Positions 7,549-15,321 of a stretch of 40,516 bases of DNA are shown in pieces (the stretch's first letter is position 1; each line of letters opens with the position of its first letter). The stretch is from Oscillospiraceae bacterium. Lineage in GTDB: Bacteria > Bacillota > Clostridia > Oscillospirales > Ruminococcaceae. The notes beneath the pieces were generated by a model that saw nothing but the letters and a program-made list of their open reading frames with translations, did not search any database and was not told the DNA's origin. Both the position numbers and the translations under genes were made by a program. Location of the stretch: contig WRLV01000010.1 of the NCBI GenBank assembly GCA_009777445.1, positions 1-40,516 on the forward strand, in the 5' to 3' direction.

Positions 7549-8082
7549 ATGATGGCAGTATCTAATCAGGCTTACGCCAACGACAAGCTTGCCCTGAGAG
7601 GCGGTTCGGCGGTCGGTCACGAAAAAGACGAAGAAATCACAAAGGCGCTCACCTTTGCCTTAGGCGAACAGGTCTACGGTATAGAAATACCCTATATCAT
7701 AGAAATAATCAGCGTACCTAAAATCACAAGAGTCCCCTGCAATGAAGTTCCATACTTTATCAAAGGGATTATCAACGTCCGCAGTAAAGTCGTGCCGGTT
7801 GTGAATATGCGCTCTTGTTTCGGCAAAGAAGAGATTGATTACAACGAAAAAACCTCAACCATTATCGTTTCAATGGATGATATTTCGGTGGGCTTAATCG
7901 TTGACGAGGTTTTGGCGGTTCTATCGGTTCAGCAAAAATTCATTGCCAAAACACCTGAACTCAACAACGTCAACAACAACAAATTCATAAACTACATCCT
8001 TGAAATGAACGACGGAATAAAATTAATCCTTGATATTAAAAAGATTATATTTGACCACGATTTGATGTTAAGAGGGGAATGA
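7549..8082 (+). CDS. cheW: Chemotaxis coupling protein CheW
   Basis: The 177-residue adaptor links receptors to CheA in the signalling array. The CheW SH3-like fold is recognisable from about residue 30: an ALGEQVYGIEI strand, the EIISVPKITRVPC region, the GIINVRSKVVPVVNMR core and the VGLIVDEVLAVL strand. It has an N-terminal extension of about 28 residues compared with minimal CheW. Two consecutive ATG codons (7549, 7552) follow a GGGAGGG ribosome site; the first is used here. It lies 11 bp after cheA and 4 bp before cheR, so it is clearly co-transcribed. Confidence 0.95.
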   Translation: MMAVSNQAYANDKLALRGGSAVGHEKDEEITKALTFALGEQVYGIEIPYIIEIISVPKITRVPCNEVPYFIKGIINVRSKVVPVVNMRSCFGKEEIDYNEKTSTIIVSMDDISVGLIVDEVLAVLSVQQKFIAKTPELNNVNNNKFINYILEMNDGIKLILDIKKIIFDHDLMLRGE

Positions 8083-8086
8083 GTCT

Positions 8087-8905
8087 ATGCTTCACAAAAT
8101 TTCAGATATTGATTTTAAAAGATTGTCTGAGTTCATGCTCAAAAAATACGGCATAAACTTAACGCAAAAACGCACACTAATTGAAGGACGATTGGGCGCG
8201 CTTATAACCCAACGTGGGTTTAACGATTTCAAGTCGTTCCTCGACATGGTTTTTGCCGACAGAACAGGGACAGAAATGGTCACTTTGCTAAACAAGCTCA
8301 CCACCAACCACACATATTTTTACCGTGAGCCTGAACACTATGAATATATGGCATCAACCCTTTTGCCATACATAGAGAAAACAAAGAAAGACCATACCTT
8401 CAGAATATGGAGTGCGGGCTGCTCAAGCGGCGAAGAACCGTACACCAATGTCATGCAAACGCTTGATTATTTCGGCATGAAAAAAGCGTCATGGAAAATC
8501 AGTCTCTTAGCAACCGACATATCAATGCGTGTCATGAACATCGCTAAAGAGGCGATTTATTCAGACGAATCAAGAAAACACATGCCCACAGCCTGGAAGT
8601 CAAAATATTTTATATCTCAGCCGAACAACTGCTTTAAAGTGTCGCCTGAAGTTACTAAATATGTTGAATTTAAATCGTTTAATTTAATGGACCCAATCCC
8701 ATTCAAACTATACAAATTTGACTTAATTTTTTGTCGGAATGTCATGATTTACTTTGAAAACAAGACAAAAATAGAGTTAGTGAAAAGGTTTTACGATGTC
8801 TTAGCCCCCGGAGGGCATCTGTTTATCGGTCACGCCGAAAGTTTAGGCAGAAACGAAACCGATTACGAATATATAAAACCTGCAATTTACCGCAAACCGC
8901 TGTAA
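8087..8905 (+). CDS. cheR: Chemoreceptor glutamate methyltransferase CheR
   Basis: CheR transfers methyl groups from S-adenosylmethionine to receptor glutamates during adaptation. The 272-residue length is typical. The all-helical N-terminal domain covers about residues 1-80. The SAM-binding motif WSAGCSSGEEPYT lies near 107-119, and FDLIFCRNVMIYF (about 213-225) matches the conserved catalytic-domain segment. PGGHLFIGHAESL (about 243-255) closes the domain. No receptor-tethering TPR or C-terminal extension is present. It directly precedes cheB, its antagonist. Confidence 0.95.
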   Translation: MLHKISDIDFKRLSEFMLKKYGINLTQKRTLIEGRLGALITQRGFNDFKSFLDMVFADRTGTEMVTLLNKLTTNHTYFYREPEHYEYMASTLLPYIEKTKKDHTFRIWSAGCSSGEEPYTNVMQTLDYFGMKKASWKISLLATDISMRVMNIAKEAIYSDESRKHMPTAWKSKYFISQPNNCFKVSPEVTKYVEFKSFNLMDPIPFKLYKFDLIFCRNVMIYFENKTKIELVKRFYDVLAPGGHLFIGHAESLGRNETDYEYIKPAIYRKPL

Positions 8906-8928
8906 TCTGCAACCTGGAGGTGAGTCTT

Positions 8929-9969
8929 TTGGTTAAGACAAAAGTATTAATTGTTGATGATTCCGTAATGTTCCGCACCATGTTGAGCAAAGCACTCGTG
9001 GAAAAAGGTGACATAGATGTTATAGGAACCGCCGCCGACCCGTTTGAAGCGAAAGATATGATTCTAAAGCTCAAACCGGATGTCTTGACTCTTGATGTCG
9101 AGATGCCCAAAATGAACGGGATTGAATTTTTAAAGAAATTGCTCCCCCAATACTCCCTGCCGGTTATAGTCGTGACTTCATCAGCAGTGAACGCATTTGA
9201 AGCAATTTCAGCGGGCGCGGTTGACTACATAAAAAAACCTTCAGGCGGTGACACGGCTGCGTTTTCGCGCGAGCTGAGAAAAATGATTTCCACCGCAAGA
9301 ACAGCGAAGGTTATGAAACCGCGTGTAGCCGTGCCGAAAACAGGTTTCACATCTGAACTCAAGAAACCCGTCATGTTTGACTATCCCCAAAACAGCAGGA
9401 AACTAATCGCACTCGGGGCAAGCACGGGCGGAACCGAAGCTCTACAAAGAGTTCTCGAGAATTTACCGCCAAATATGCCGGGCATCGTGATTGTTCAACA
9501 TATGCCGGCTGGCTTTACTAAAATGTACGCCGACCGTCTTGACCGTGTCTGCAACTTTGATGTACACGAAGCAAAAGACGGCGATAGAGTTCGACAAGGT
9601 TTAGTGCTGATTGCCCCGGGTGGCGACTGCCACATGAGGGTTAGGCGCGACTCTAAGGGTTATTACGTCAGTGTTCAAAGAGGCGAAAAAGTATCAGGCC
9701 ATTGCCCATCGGTAGATGTCATGTTTGAAAGTGTCGCCGAAGCCGCAAAAGCCGATGCAATTGCAGTTATTTTGACTGGAATGGGTAGCGATGGTGTCAA
9801 CGGGCTGATGAAAATCAAACAAGCCGGTTCTTATACCATAGGACAAGACAAAGACACCTGCGTGGTGTATGGAATGCCAATGGTTGCTTTCAATGTCGGC
9901 GCAGTTCAACGCCAAGCCCCATTAGACTCTATAGCAGGAATAATAATGGACCGCCTAAGAAGGGGTTAG
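8929..9969 (+). CDS. cheB: Protein-glutamate methylesterase/deamidase CheB
   Basis: CheB removes receptor methyl groups and deamidates receptor glutamines, and is activated by CheA. The receiver domain has the acidic pair in VLIVDDS and the phospho-acceptor Asp56 in TLDVEMP. The C-terminal esterase has the catalytic Ser in GASTGG (about 165), His in QHMPAGF (about 191) and Asp in GMGSDG (about 288). The GTG at 8920 is in frame, but it is part of the GGAGGTG ribosome site at 8916-8922. The TTG at 8929, six bases after that site, is the better start and gives 346 residues. The gene ends at a heptanucleotide repeat that overlaps its stop codon. Confidence 0.94.
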   Translation: MVKTKVLIVDDSVMFRTMLSKALVEKGDIDVIGTAADPFEAKDMILKLKPDVLTLDVEMPKMNGIEFLKKLLPQYSLPVIVVTSSAVNAFEAISAGAVDYIKKPSGGDTAAFSRELRKMISTARTAKVMKPRVAVPKTGFTSELKKPVMFDYPQNSRKLIALGASTGGTEALQRVLENLPPNMPGIVIVQHMPAGFTKMYADRLDRVCNFDVHEAKDGDRVRQGLVLIAPGGDCHMRVRRDSKGYYVSVQRGEKVSGHCPSVDVMFESVAEAAKADAIAVILTGMGSDGVNGLMKIKQAGSYTIGQDKDTCVVYGMPMVAFNVGAVQRQAPLDSIAGIIMDRLRRG

Positions 9970-9991
9970 AGGTTAGAGATTAGAGGTTAGT
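9964..9991 (+). repeat. Heptanucleotide tandem repeat at cheB/flhB-like junction
   Basis: Four consecutive 7-bp units (GGTTAGA, GGTTAGA, GATTAGA, GGTTAGT) begin inside the last codons of cheB and end 1 base before the ATG of the next gene. The last GAGGT supplies the only plausible ribosome site for that gene, so unit gain or loss would change the junction. Confidence 0.85.
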
Positions 9992-9992
9992 T

Positions 9993-10316
9993 ATGTCAAA
10001 GAATAAACTGCCATACGGGCAAAAAGCGGCAATCGCGCTTAAATATAATCCCGACACTAATTTCGCCCCCGTGGTGGTGGCTTCAGGCTTAGGCGAGATG
10101 GCAAGCAAAATCGTAAACATTGCCGACGAAAACGGCATCCCGATTTATCGCGATGACAGCGCGGCGGCTTTGCTTGTTATGCTCAACAGCGGCTCACACG
10201 TTCCACCCGAATTATACTCAATAGTGGCAACGATTTACGCCGAAGTCGTCTATTCAGCAGACGAAATAAGAAAAAAAGAAGAAGAAAGACAAAAAACAAA
10301 GAAACGAAAAAAATAA
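9993..10316 (+). CDS. FlhB C-terminal-domain-like protein (FhlB/YlqH family)
   Basis: This 107-residue protein corresponds to the cytoplasmic C-terminal domain of the flagellar export-switch protein FlhB, without its membrane part. It has YGQKAAIALKYNP at residues 8-20, a small AAALLVMLNSG helix and a VPPELYSIVATIYAEVVY segment. The NPTH autocleavage motif of true FlhB is absent (the family's YNPD replaces it). Stand-alone forms occur in many Firmicutes and can partly substitute for FlhB C-domain function. The tail is very lysine-rich. It is the last gene before the double terminator, which links the chemotaxis operon to flagellar export, although no other flagellar gene is in the window. Confidence 0.82.
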   Translation: MSKNKLPYGQKAAIALKYNPDTNFAPVVVASGLGEMASKIVNIADENGIPIYRDDSAAALLVMLNSGSHVPPELYSIVATIYAEVVYSADEIRKKEEERQKTKKRKK

Positions 10317-10320
10317 CAAA

Positions 10321-10345
10321 ACGGGAACTGTTATACAGCTCCCGT
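10321..10345 (+). terminator. Hairpin after flhB-like gene
   Basis: ACGGGA pairs with TCCCGT and CTGT with ACAG around a TAT loop, with one internal mismatch. It lies 5 bases after the stop codon. The following tract is only moderately T-rich, so it may work together with the next hairpin. Confidence 0.5.
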
Positions 10346-10358
10346 ATGTTGGGGTTTT

Positions 10359-10382
10359 CCGGGGTTTTTACCCCGGTTTTTT
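10359..10382 (+). terminator. Intrinsic terminator of the chemotaxis operon
   Basis: A perfect 6-bp stem (CCGGGG / CCCCGG) with loop TTTTTA is followed by six T residues. It separates the che operon from the convergent gene at 10395-10676. Confidence 0.85.
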
Positions 10383-10394
10383 ACGTGCTGTAAA

Positions 10395-10676
10395 TCAGCA
10401 CGCGCCCTCGCCGGTGAAATTGAGGGCAAGTTCCAACTTTGCGTCAAGCAAGAACTCCAACTTAGTGATAGTTCTTACGAACTTAGCCACCGCACAGTTT
10501 AACCTTAACAAGTCATTCGGCTGAATGTCCTTTGCCGCAATAAACGCCTGCATTTTTTCGCCTTCAGCGTTTAATATGTGCGAAAGCGCGGTTTCCTGAA
10601 GTGCTATTGATTCAATTACATCAGTAATCGCCTGGTCTCGCGAGCCGTTCCCCGGCCTAATGATTGGCATACCCAT
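10395..10676 (-). CDS. Small conserved Firmicutes protein of unknown function
   Basis: The 93-residue product has a sequence style seen in small conserved proteins of spore-forming Firmicutes. It contains IIRPGNGSRDQAITDVIESI and an ALQETALSHILNAEGEKMQAF helix, then a hydrophobic helix with Cys44-region residues and a final GEGAC. No transmembrane or signal segment is evident. The function is unknown; an association with spore or coat proteins is a vague memory of the family, not something the sequence shows. The ATG at 10674-10676 has an AGGGGTGA ribosome site. It converges on the che operon and is transcribed away from the acyl ligase promoter. Confidence 0.75.
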   Translation of the reverse strand: MGMPIIRPGNGSRDQAITDVIESIALQETALSHILNAEGEKMQAFIAAKDIQPNDLLRLNCAVAKFVRTITKLEFLLDAKLELALNFTGEGAC

Positions 10677-10763
10677 GAAAAGTCACCCCTTTTTTTAATT
10701 TCCGCCGAAAATATCGGCTGTTACAGCATATGCCAAATTTTACTTTTAAGAGCCTGTCTTTGA

Positions 10764-10796
10764 ACAAATGAAAAACAAATGAAAAACAAATAAAAA
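10764..10796 (+). repeat. Phased 11-bp A-tract repeat upstream of acyl ligase promoter
   Basis: The unit ACAAATGAAAA is repeated almost three times at an 11-bp period, close to one helical turn. It lies 25 bp upstream of the -35 box at 10821. Helically phased A-tracts favour DNA curvature and can act as an UP-like element. Confidence 0.6.
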
Positions 10797-10820
10797 TTTC
10801 CGCAAATTGACAAATTTCTA

Positions 10821-10849
10821 TTGACGTTTTCCCGATAAACTGTTAAAAT
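10821..10849 (+). promoter_or_regulatory. Promoter of acyl ligase operon
   Basis: TTGACG (10821-10826) and TAAAAT (10844-10849) are 17 bp apart, with an extended TG at 10841-10842. It is the only good promoter seen before the ten-gene rightward run that reaches nadA. Confidence 0.7.
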
Positions 10850-10897
10850 ATATACATACTATTAAATAGTGGAAAAATTTGAAAGGTGTGTCTAAAA

Positions 10898-12523
10898 ATG
10901 ATAACAAATTTAAAAGAGCTGCTTGACAGCATAAAAAAATACGGTGAAAGAACTGCCTTCAGGTATAAAACCGGCAAAGACACTGTTTGCGATGTCTCTT
11001 ATAATCAACTTATAAAAGACGTAAAAGCGTTAGGGACAACGCTAAACTCTAAAAGCAACGGCTTAAAAAACAAACATATCGCCATTTTAAGCGAAAACAG
11101 CTATGAGTGGATTGTCAGCTACTTAGCGGTGACTTGCGGTGGTGGCGTTGCCGTGCCGATTGACCGCGACCTGCCCGAAGAGGCTATCTGCCATTTGCTT
11201 GAACAAGGCGATGCAAGTGCCGTGCTTTACTCCACTGTTTATGACGAAATTATAAAAAAAGCGAATATTCCCGCCCTCAAATACTTTATCTGCTTTAAAA
11301 CTTTTACACAAAAGGAAGAAGCCGCCGGCTCACCGAACTCTGCCACCGACATCTCAACGGATAAATTCTTGACATATGAAAACGCAATGCTCAACGGCAA
11401 CGCGCTCTTAGATAAGGGCGACGTTTCATTTGAAGAAGTTGACATTACCGCCGATGACCTTGCCGGGATTTTATTTACCTCAGGGACAACCGGCTTCTCA
11501 AAAGGCGTTATGCTCACCCACAAAAACATAGTCAGCAACATCTTCGCGGCAACAAGCGGCGAAAAATACGGTGAACACGATGTTATGTTCTCAGTGCTAC
11601 CCTATCACCACGCCTTTGAATGTACCGTGGGGTTGTTAGCCTCACTCACCTTTGGGGCAACAGTTTGTATTAACGACAGCATAAAATATTTTGCCAAAAA
11701 CTTAGCGTTCTTTAAACCAACCGCAATGTTCTCTGTTCCGGCAATTATCAACGCAATGTATAAAAAAGCCCAAGCCGCCGAAAAACTAATCGGTTTTCTT
11801 GCTAAAGGTGCAATCAAGAAAAAATTCGGCGGAAATCTCGAGAGAATTTTCAGCGGAAGCGCGCCGCTTAAACCCGAACTTATTCACGCTTTCAAAAATT
11901 ATGGGATTAGGCTGTGCCAAGGTTACGGGCTAACCGAAACTTCACCCGTTGTATCGATGGCAGTGTACGACAAACTTAACGACAAAAACATCAACACTGT
12001 TGGCGAGGTGATTCCCGGCTGTGAGGTTAAAATAGAAGAAAACGAGATTTTAGTCAAAGGCGATAATGTCATGAGAGGATACTATAAAAATCCCGAAGCC
12101 ACCGCCGATGTATTTAAAGACGGCTGGTTTAAGACAGGTGACTTAGGCTATCTTGACGACGAGGGCTTCTTATATATCAACGGGCGCAAAAAGAACGTCA
12201 TTATAGCAAGCGGCGGCGAAAACGTTTACCCCGAAGAAATCGAACAATTTTTATATAACAATCCAAATATATCAGATGCAATGGTCTATGGCGACGGCGA
12301 GGACAAGACATTAATTACAGCGGTTATTTATCCTAATTACGAGGCATTAGGGAAAAAAAGCGATGAAAAAATTAAAGCGATTATCGACAAGGCAGTGAGC
12401 AACGTTAACGCAAAACTACCAATATATAAAAATATCATTTACACAAAAATCAGAAAGACCGAGTTTGAAAAAACAACCTCAAAAAAAGTAAAACGCAACG
12501 AAAACAACACGTTAGAAATTTAA
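10898..12523 (+). CDS. Long-chain acyl-CoA/ACP synthetase (AMP-forming ligase)
   Basis: This is a member of the ANL adenylating enzyme superfamily, activating a carboxylic acid with ATP and passing it to CoA or a carrier-protein thiol. The P-loop FTSGTTGFSKGVMLTHKN lies near residues 192-209 and GYGLTETSPV near 342-351. The hinge region GWFKTGDLGYLDDEGFLYI (about 408-426) and GRKKNVI follow, and a C-terminal lysine-rich KTTSKKVKRN (about 524-533) supplies the usual A10 Lys. The overall style is fatty-acyl ligase (FadD-like). A GTG at 10886 is in frame but overlaps the GAAAGG ribosome site; the ATG at 10898 is preferred (541 residues). The stand-alone ACP gene downstream makes acyl-ACP a likely product. 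The exact substrate is unknown. Confidence 0.87.
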   Translation: MITNLKELLDSIKKYGERTAFRYKTGKDTVCDVSYNQLIKDVKALGTTLNSKSNGLKNKHIAILSENSYEWIVSYLAVTCGGGVAVPIDRDLPEEAICHLLEQGDASAVLYSTVYDEIIKKANIPALKYFICFKTFTQKEEAAGSPNSATDISTDKFLTYENAMLNGNALLDKGDVSFEEVDITADDLAGILFTSGTTGFSKGVMLTHKNIVSNIFAATSGEKYGEHDVMFSVLPYHHAFECTVGLLASLTFGATVCINDSIKYFAKNLAFFKPTAMFSVPAIINAMYKKAQAAEKLIGFLAKGAIKKKFGGNLERIFSGSAPLKPELIHAFKNYGIRLCQGYGLTETSPVVSMAVYDKLNDKNINTVGEVIPGCEVKIEENEILVKGDNVMRGYYKNPEATADVFKDGWFKTGDLGYLDDEGFLYINGRKKNVIIASGGENVYPEEIEQFLYNNPNISDAMVYGDGEDKTLITAVIYPNYEALGKKSDEKIKAIIDKAVSNVNAKLPIYKNIIYTKIRKTEFEKTTSKKVKRNENNTLEI

Positions 12524-12643
12524 CGGCGAGCCGCCGTAGGCAAAATCTCCTCGCCTGTGTAGGCGATAGGTTCCCACTAAGCAGAGCATTTAAATCGTCT
12601 GCTTCTTTCAAAGCTTTAATTAAAATAGTGAAAGGACATTGCT
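12524..12643 (+). other. Structured spacer between acyl ligase and ACP genes
   Basis: Two alternative pairings compete: GGCGAG (12525-12530) with CTCGCC (12550-12555), or TCGCCT (12551-12556) with AGGCGA (12561-12566) around GTGT. A third hairpin pairs AGCAGA (12580-12585) with TCTGCT (12598-12603) and is followed by a short pyrimidine run. It resembles an attenuator or a dispersed structured repeat. No open reading frame is present. Confidence 0.4.
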
Positions 12644-12868
12644 ATGTTTGAGAAAGTTGTTAATATTATCAGTGCTTACACTGAACTTCCAAAAGAACAA
12701 ATAACCGAAGACACTAACATGCTGACCGATTTGGGGTTACAGTCAATCGATTTTATCGACATGATTTGTGATTTTGAAGAAGAATTTGAAAAAGTGGTCC
12801 CCGAACGCGATTTCAGAAAACTCACCACCGTCAAGAAAATAATAGAATACATTGAAAACTCCGAATGA
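12644..12868 (+). CDS. Acyl carrier protein, stand-alone
   Basis: The 74-residue acidic protein has the four-helix ACP pattern. The phosphopantetheine-accepting residue is Ser34 in DLGLQSIDFIDMI; the usual DSL motif is changed to QSI, as in many secondary-pathway carriers rather than fatty-acid-synthesis AcpP. A 4'-phosphopantetheinyl transferase is not encoded nearby. It lies between an AMP-forming ligase and a GNAT fusion protein, so it probably carries an acyl chain between them. The ribosome site GAAAGG is 8 bases before the ATG. It could take part in lipid, lipopeptide or N-acyl amino acid synthesis; the substrate is not shown by sequence. Confidence 0.88.
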   Translation: MFEKVVNIISAYTELPKEQITEDTNMLTDLGLQSIDFIDMICDFEEEFEKVVPERDFRKLTTVKKIIEYIENSE

Positions 12869-12891
12869 AATACACAAAGGGGCTGTAAATT

Positions 12892-15267
12892 ATGCGCATT
12901 TTAAAAGAATATTCCGCTTTATCTCAAAACGCTGTATTAAACGAACAAAACAGTGTTGAGCTTTCGCTTTTACCCGAAAATTGTGAACATGCCTTGAAAT
13001 ACATAGTGAGCGCGACTGATGACAGCCATATTGTTTACAAAACCCTTGAGCCGCTTAAAACGGCGGCTCAAGACATCTTTGCGATTCTCGCCGAAAACGC
13101 CGGTGTCGGCGAAATGGTTAGAGTTGCCTGCTCTTATCATAAATATTATTACATGGTGATTTTTGAGTTTTCAGAATCGGCATTGCCACTTAACACCCTA
13201 AATAAATCGGTAAAAGTGCTCGGTCTTGAAAGCGGCAAGCAACACGATGAAACAGGCTTCATGAACGCCGTTCATTTAGTGAACAGAATATCCGTAACAG
13301 TGGACAAAATAACCGAAAAAATGCGCATTGCCATCATTAAAGAAAAAAGTTATCCGCGCCCTAAGCTCAAAGGCTTTGCCGATGCCCCGGCTTTAGTTCC
13401 GCCGTTTGAACTTTGTGAATACACAACTCAAACGCCCACTCAAAAAAGCGAGTCGGGCAATGGCTTAACAGGCGAAACAAGCCTGCCATTCGGTTTCTCT
13501 GAGCGCGTATATAACATCTTCGGTTTTAAGGCAGACAAGTTTTTAATTACCCCTCAATTGTTTGTTGACAATCTTGAAGCTAAAGAGTTGTCCGCTTTGT
13601 TTTTGAAAGACAAAGACGGTGCATGCGCCGGCGGTGTGGTTTGGCATAAAACCAACAATATTATTGTGCTCATGCTCTTTTCGGTTTTTGTGTGTGGCTC
13701 TCACGCCCCAACCGCCGCGCAAATGCTGTTAGAAGGCTTTAAAAAGTCGGTGGACGAATCAAAGGCGGCGTTTGTTGTTGCTAAGAAAATTCACAGCGAA
13801 GCCATTTCGGAATATTTTGACTCCTGCGATGACGTATACTGTTATAAAGCAACCGCAGCAAAGCCGCGTGAAAGTCAGACCTCATACATCAAGCCTGACT
13901 TAATGCCCCTTATTAAAAAAGCCCACAAAAGTTTTGAATTAAATCGAACCGTTCATGAAATAACCTATAAACATCAATTTTATGAGCCATACTCAGTGAT
14001 TAGCGCGAAAATCGACTCACTTGCCTCAGAGGCACTATTGTCGATTCTTTGGTTTGGTGACGACTTAAAAGCGAACATCATAAGGCATATTGCCGCCCTC
14101 AAAAAAGTCGATATTGAAAAGATTTACTTCCGATTAGACTTAGGTGTCCCTGAGCAAGCGGCAGTATCAGACATTGTCTGCTCTTGCGGATTTGAAGCGC
14201 AATATCTTTGGCCATACAGCAGTGACAGGGGCGACATAGTTGTCTTTGTATATTCAGACAACGCAGTCTATGAACTAAAGCCCTGCAAAATTTCACCCAT
14301 TAATAAAAATAATATGGATAAAACCCCCGCGTTGGTGAGAAATGTCTACGGTGACAACTACCCATCAAAATATCTTTACGAACCCCATGACCTGTGGGAC
14401 AAAATCAGAAAACGCCACCTCTACCCCTTCATAGCTATAGACGATTCGCAAAACGCCGTGGGCATGATTTCATTTATAAAAATGGAGAGCAACCCCTATC
14501 TGTTTGAAATAGGTCAGCTTATGGTTGACCCTGCCCACCGCGGAACTAATATAGCAATACAACTAATCGAATATCTTTATGAAAAAGCAATGAGTGGTCT
14601 TGACTTTGATGCAGTCTTGTCAGAGAGTGTCACGAATCATAAATTCTCACAACGTTCCTGTATAAACAGTGGTTTTTGTGACACCGCCCTAAAAGTCAAC
14701 ATCATGTCGGCAGATGCTTTCGGATTAGAAGAACAGCGACGTCAAATCGGACGAATGAGTTGCGTTGTCTCCTGCATTGAGAGAGCGGACGAAACCTTTA
14801 AAGTCTATCTGCCCGAAATTTACAAAGAGCAAATCAAATATTGCTTTTTGGGGTTGAAACCACGCCATTATGAGCCTGCCGCCGCAAACGATGTCGTTGA
14901 GGCTTTGAGCCAATATAACATCTGTGAAGATGAGGCATCCACTTCAAAGATGGTGAACATCACCATTTTCAAAGTCGGCGCAGACATGAGCGCGGCAATC
15001 GAAAAGTTTGAGCAGTTCGCAAAGTCAAAGGACATCAAGTGTCTGCTAATCAACATTCCGTTAGGCGACCCACATAACGATTTCGCGGTTAACCTGCTAA
15101 AACAAAACGGATTTTTCTTCGGGGGAGTCATTCCCTATTGGCTACCCGAGTCCGACGCGCTTTTAATGCAAAAACTCTATGACAATACCCCCGATTGGGC
15201 AACCATAAAATTATTCAGCAAAAAAATCAAAGAAATAGCTAAAATGATAAAGGAAGAATTTAAATAA
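12892..15267 (+). CDS. GNAT acetyltransferase fused to degenerate anti-sigma-type ATPase domain
   Basis: The 791-residue protein has an N-terminal region (about 1-150) that follows the layout of GHKL/anti-sigma kinase domains. Its ATP-binding motifs are eroded: the N-box appears as ILAENAGVGEMVRV, and the usual DxGxP and GLGL segments are EFSESALPLN and ETGFMNAVHL. The middle (about 195-480) has acyltransferase-like segments. A clear GNAT domain is centred near residue 544, with the acyl-CoA motif VDPAHRGTNIAIQLIEYL. The C-terminus (about 600-790) contains the SCINSGFCDTAL region and a further alpha/beta domain. ATPase-GNAT fusions of this order exist in other anaerobes, but I know no defined substrate. 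It lies 24 bp after the ACP gene, so an acyl-ACP-dependent N-acyltransferase role is plausible but inferred. Confidence 0.65.
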   Translation: MRILKEYSALSQNAVLNEQNSVELSLLPENCEHALKYIVSATDDSHIVYKTLEPLKTAAQDIFAILAENAGVGEMVRVACSYHKYYYMVIFEFSESALPLNTLNKSVKVLGLESGKQHDETGFMNAVHLVNRISVTVDKITEKMRIAIIKEKSYPRPKLKGFADAPALVPPFELCEYTTQTPTQKSESGNGLTGETSLPFGFSERVYNIFGFKADKFLITPQLFVDNLEAKELSALFLKDKDGACAGGVVWHKTNNIIVLMLFSVFVCGSHAPTAAQMLLEGFKKSVDESKAAFVVAKKIHSEAISEYFDSCDDVYCYKATAAKPRESQTSYIKPDLMPLIKKAHKSFELNRTVHEITYKHQFYEPYSVISAKIDSLASEALLSILWFGDDLKANIIRHIAALKKVDIEKIYFRLDLGVPEQAAVSDIVCSCGFEAQYLWPYSSDRGDIVVFVYSDNAVYELKPCKISPINKNNMDKTPALVRNVYGDNYPSKYLYEPHDLWDKIRKRHLYPFIAIDDSQNAVGMISFIKMESNPYLFEIGQLMVDPAHRGTNIAIQLIEYLYEKAMSGLDFDAVLSESVTNHKFSQRSCINSGFCDTALKVNIMSADAFGLEEQRRQIGRMSCVVSCIERADETFKVYLPEIYKEQIKYCFLGLKPRHYEPAAANDVVEALSQYNICEDEASTSKMVNITIFKVGADMSAAIEKFEQFAKSKDIKCLLINIPLGDPHNDFAVNLLKQNGFFFGGVIPYWLPESDALLMQKLYDNTPDWATIKLFSKKIKEIAKMIKEEFK

Positions 15268-15321
15268 CTTTGAAAATAAATCCTCGTAAATATGTGCAGA
15301 AAGGACATGCCTAAAAAAATG
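15267..15321 (+). promoter_or_regulatory. Short version of dispersed 5' leader before M20 gene
   Basis: It starts with ACTTTGAAAATAAATCC, which matches the first block of the leuC and ogt leaders. It then lacks their middle part and ends with TGTGCAGAAAGG, ACATGCCTAAAAAA and ATG. The distance from GAAAGG to the ATG is 14 bases. Confidence 0.55.
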
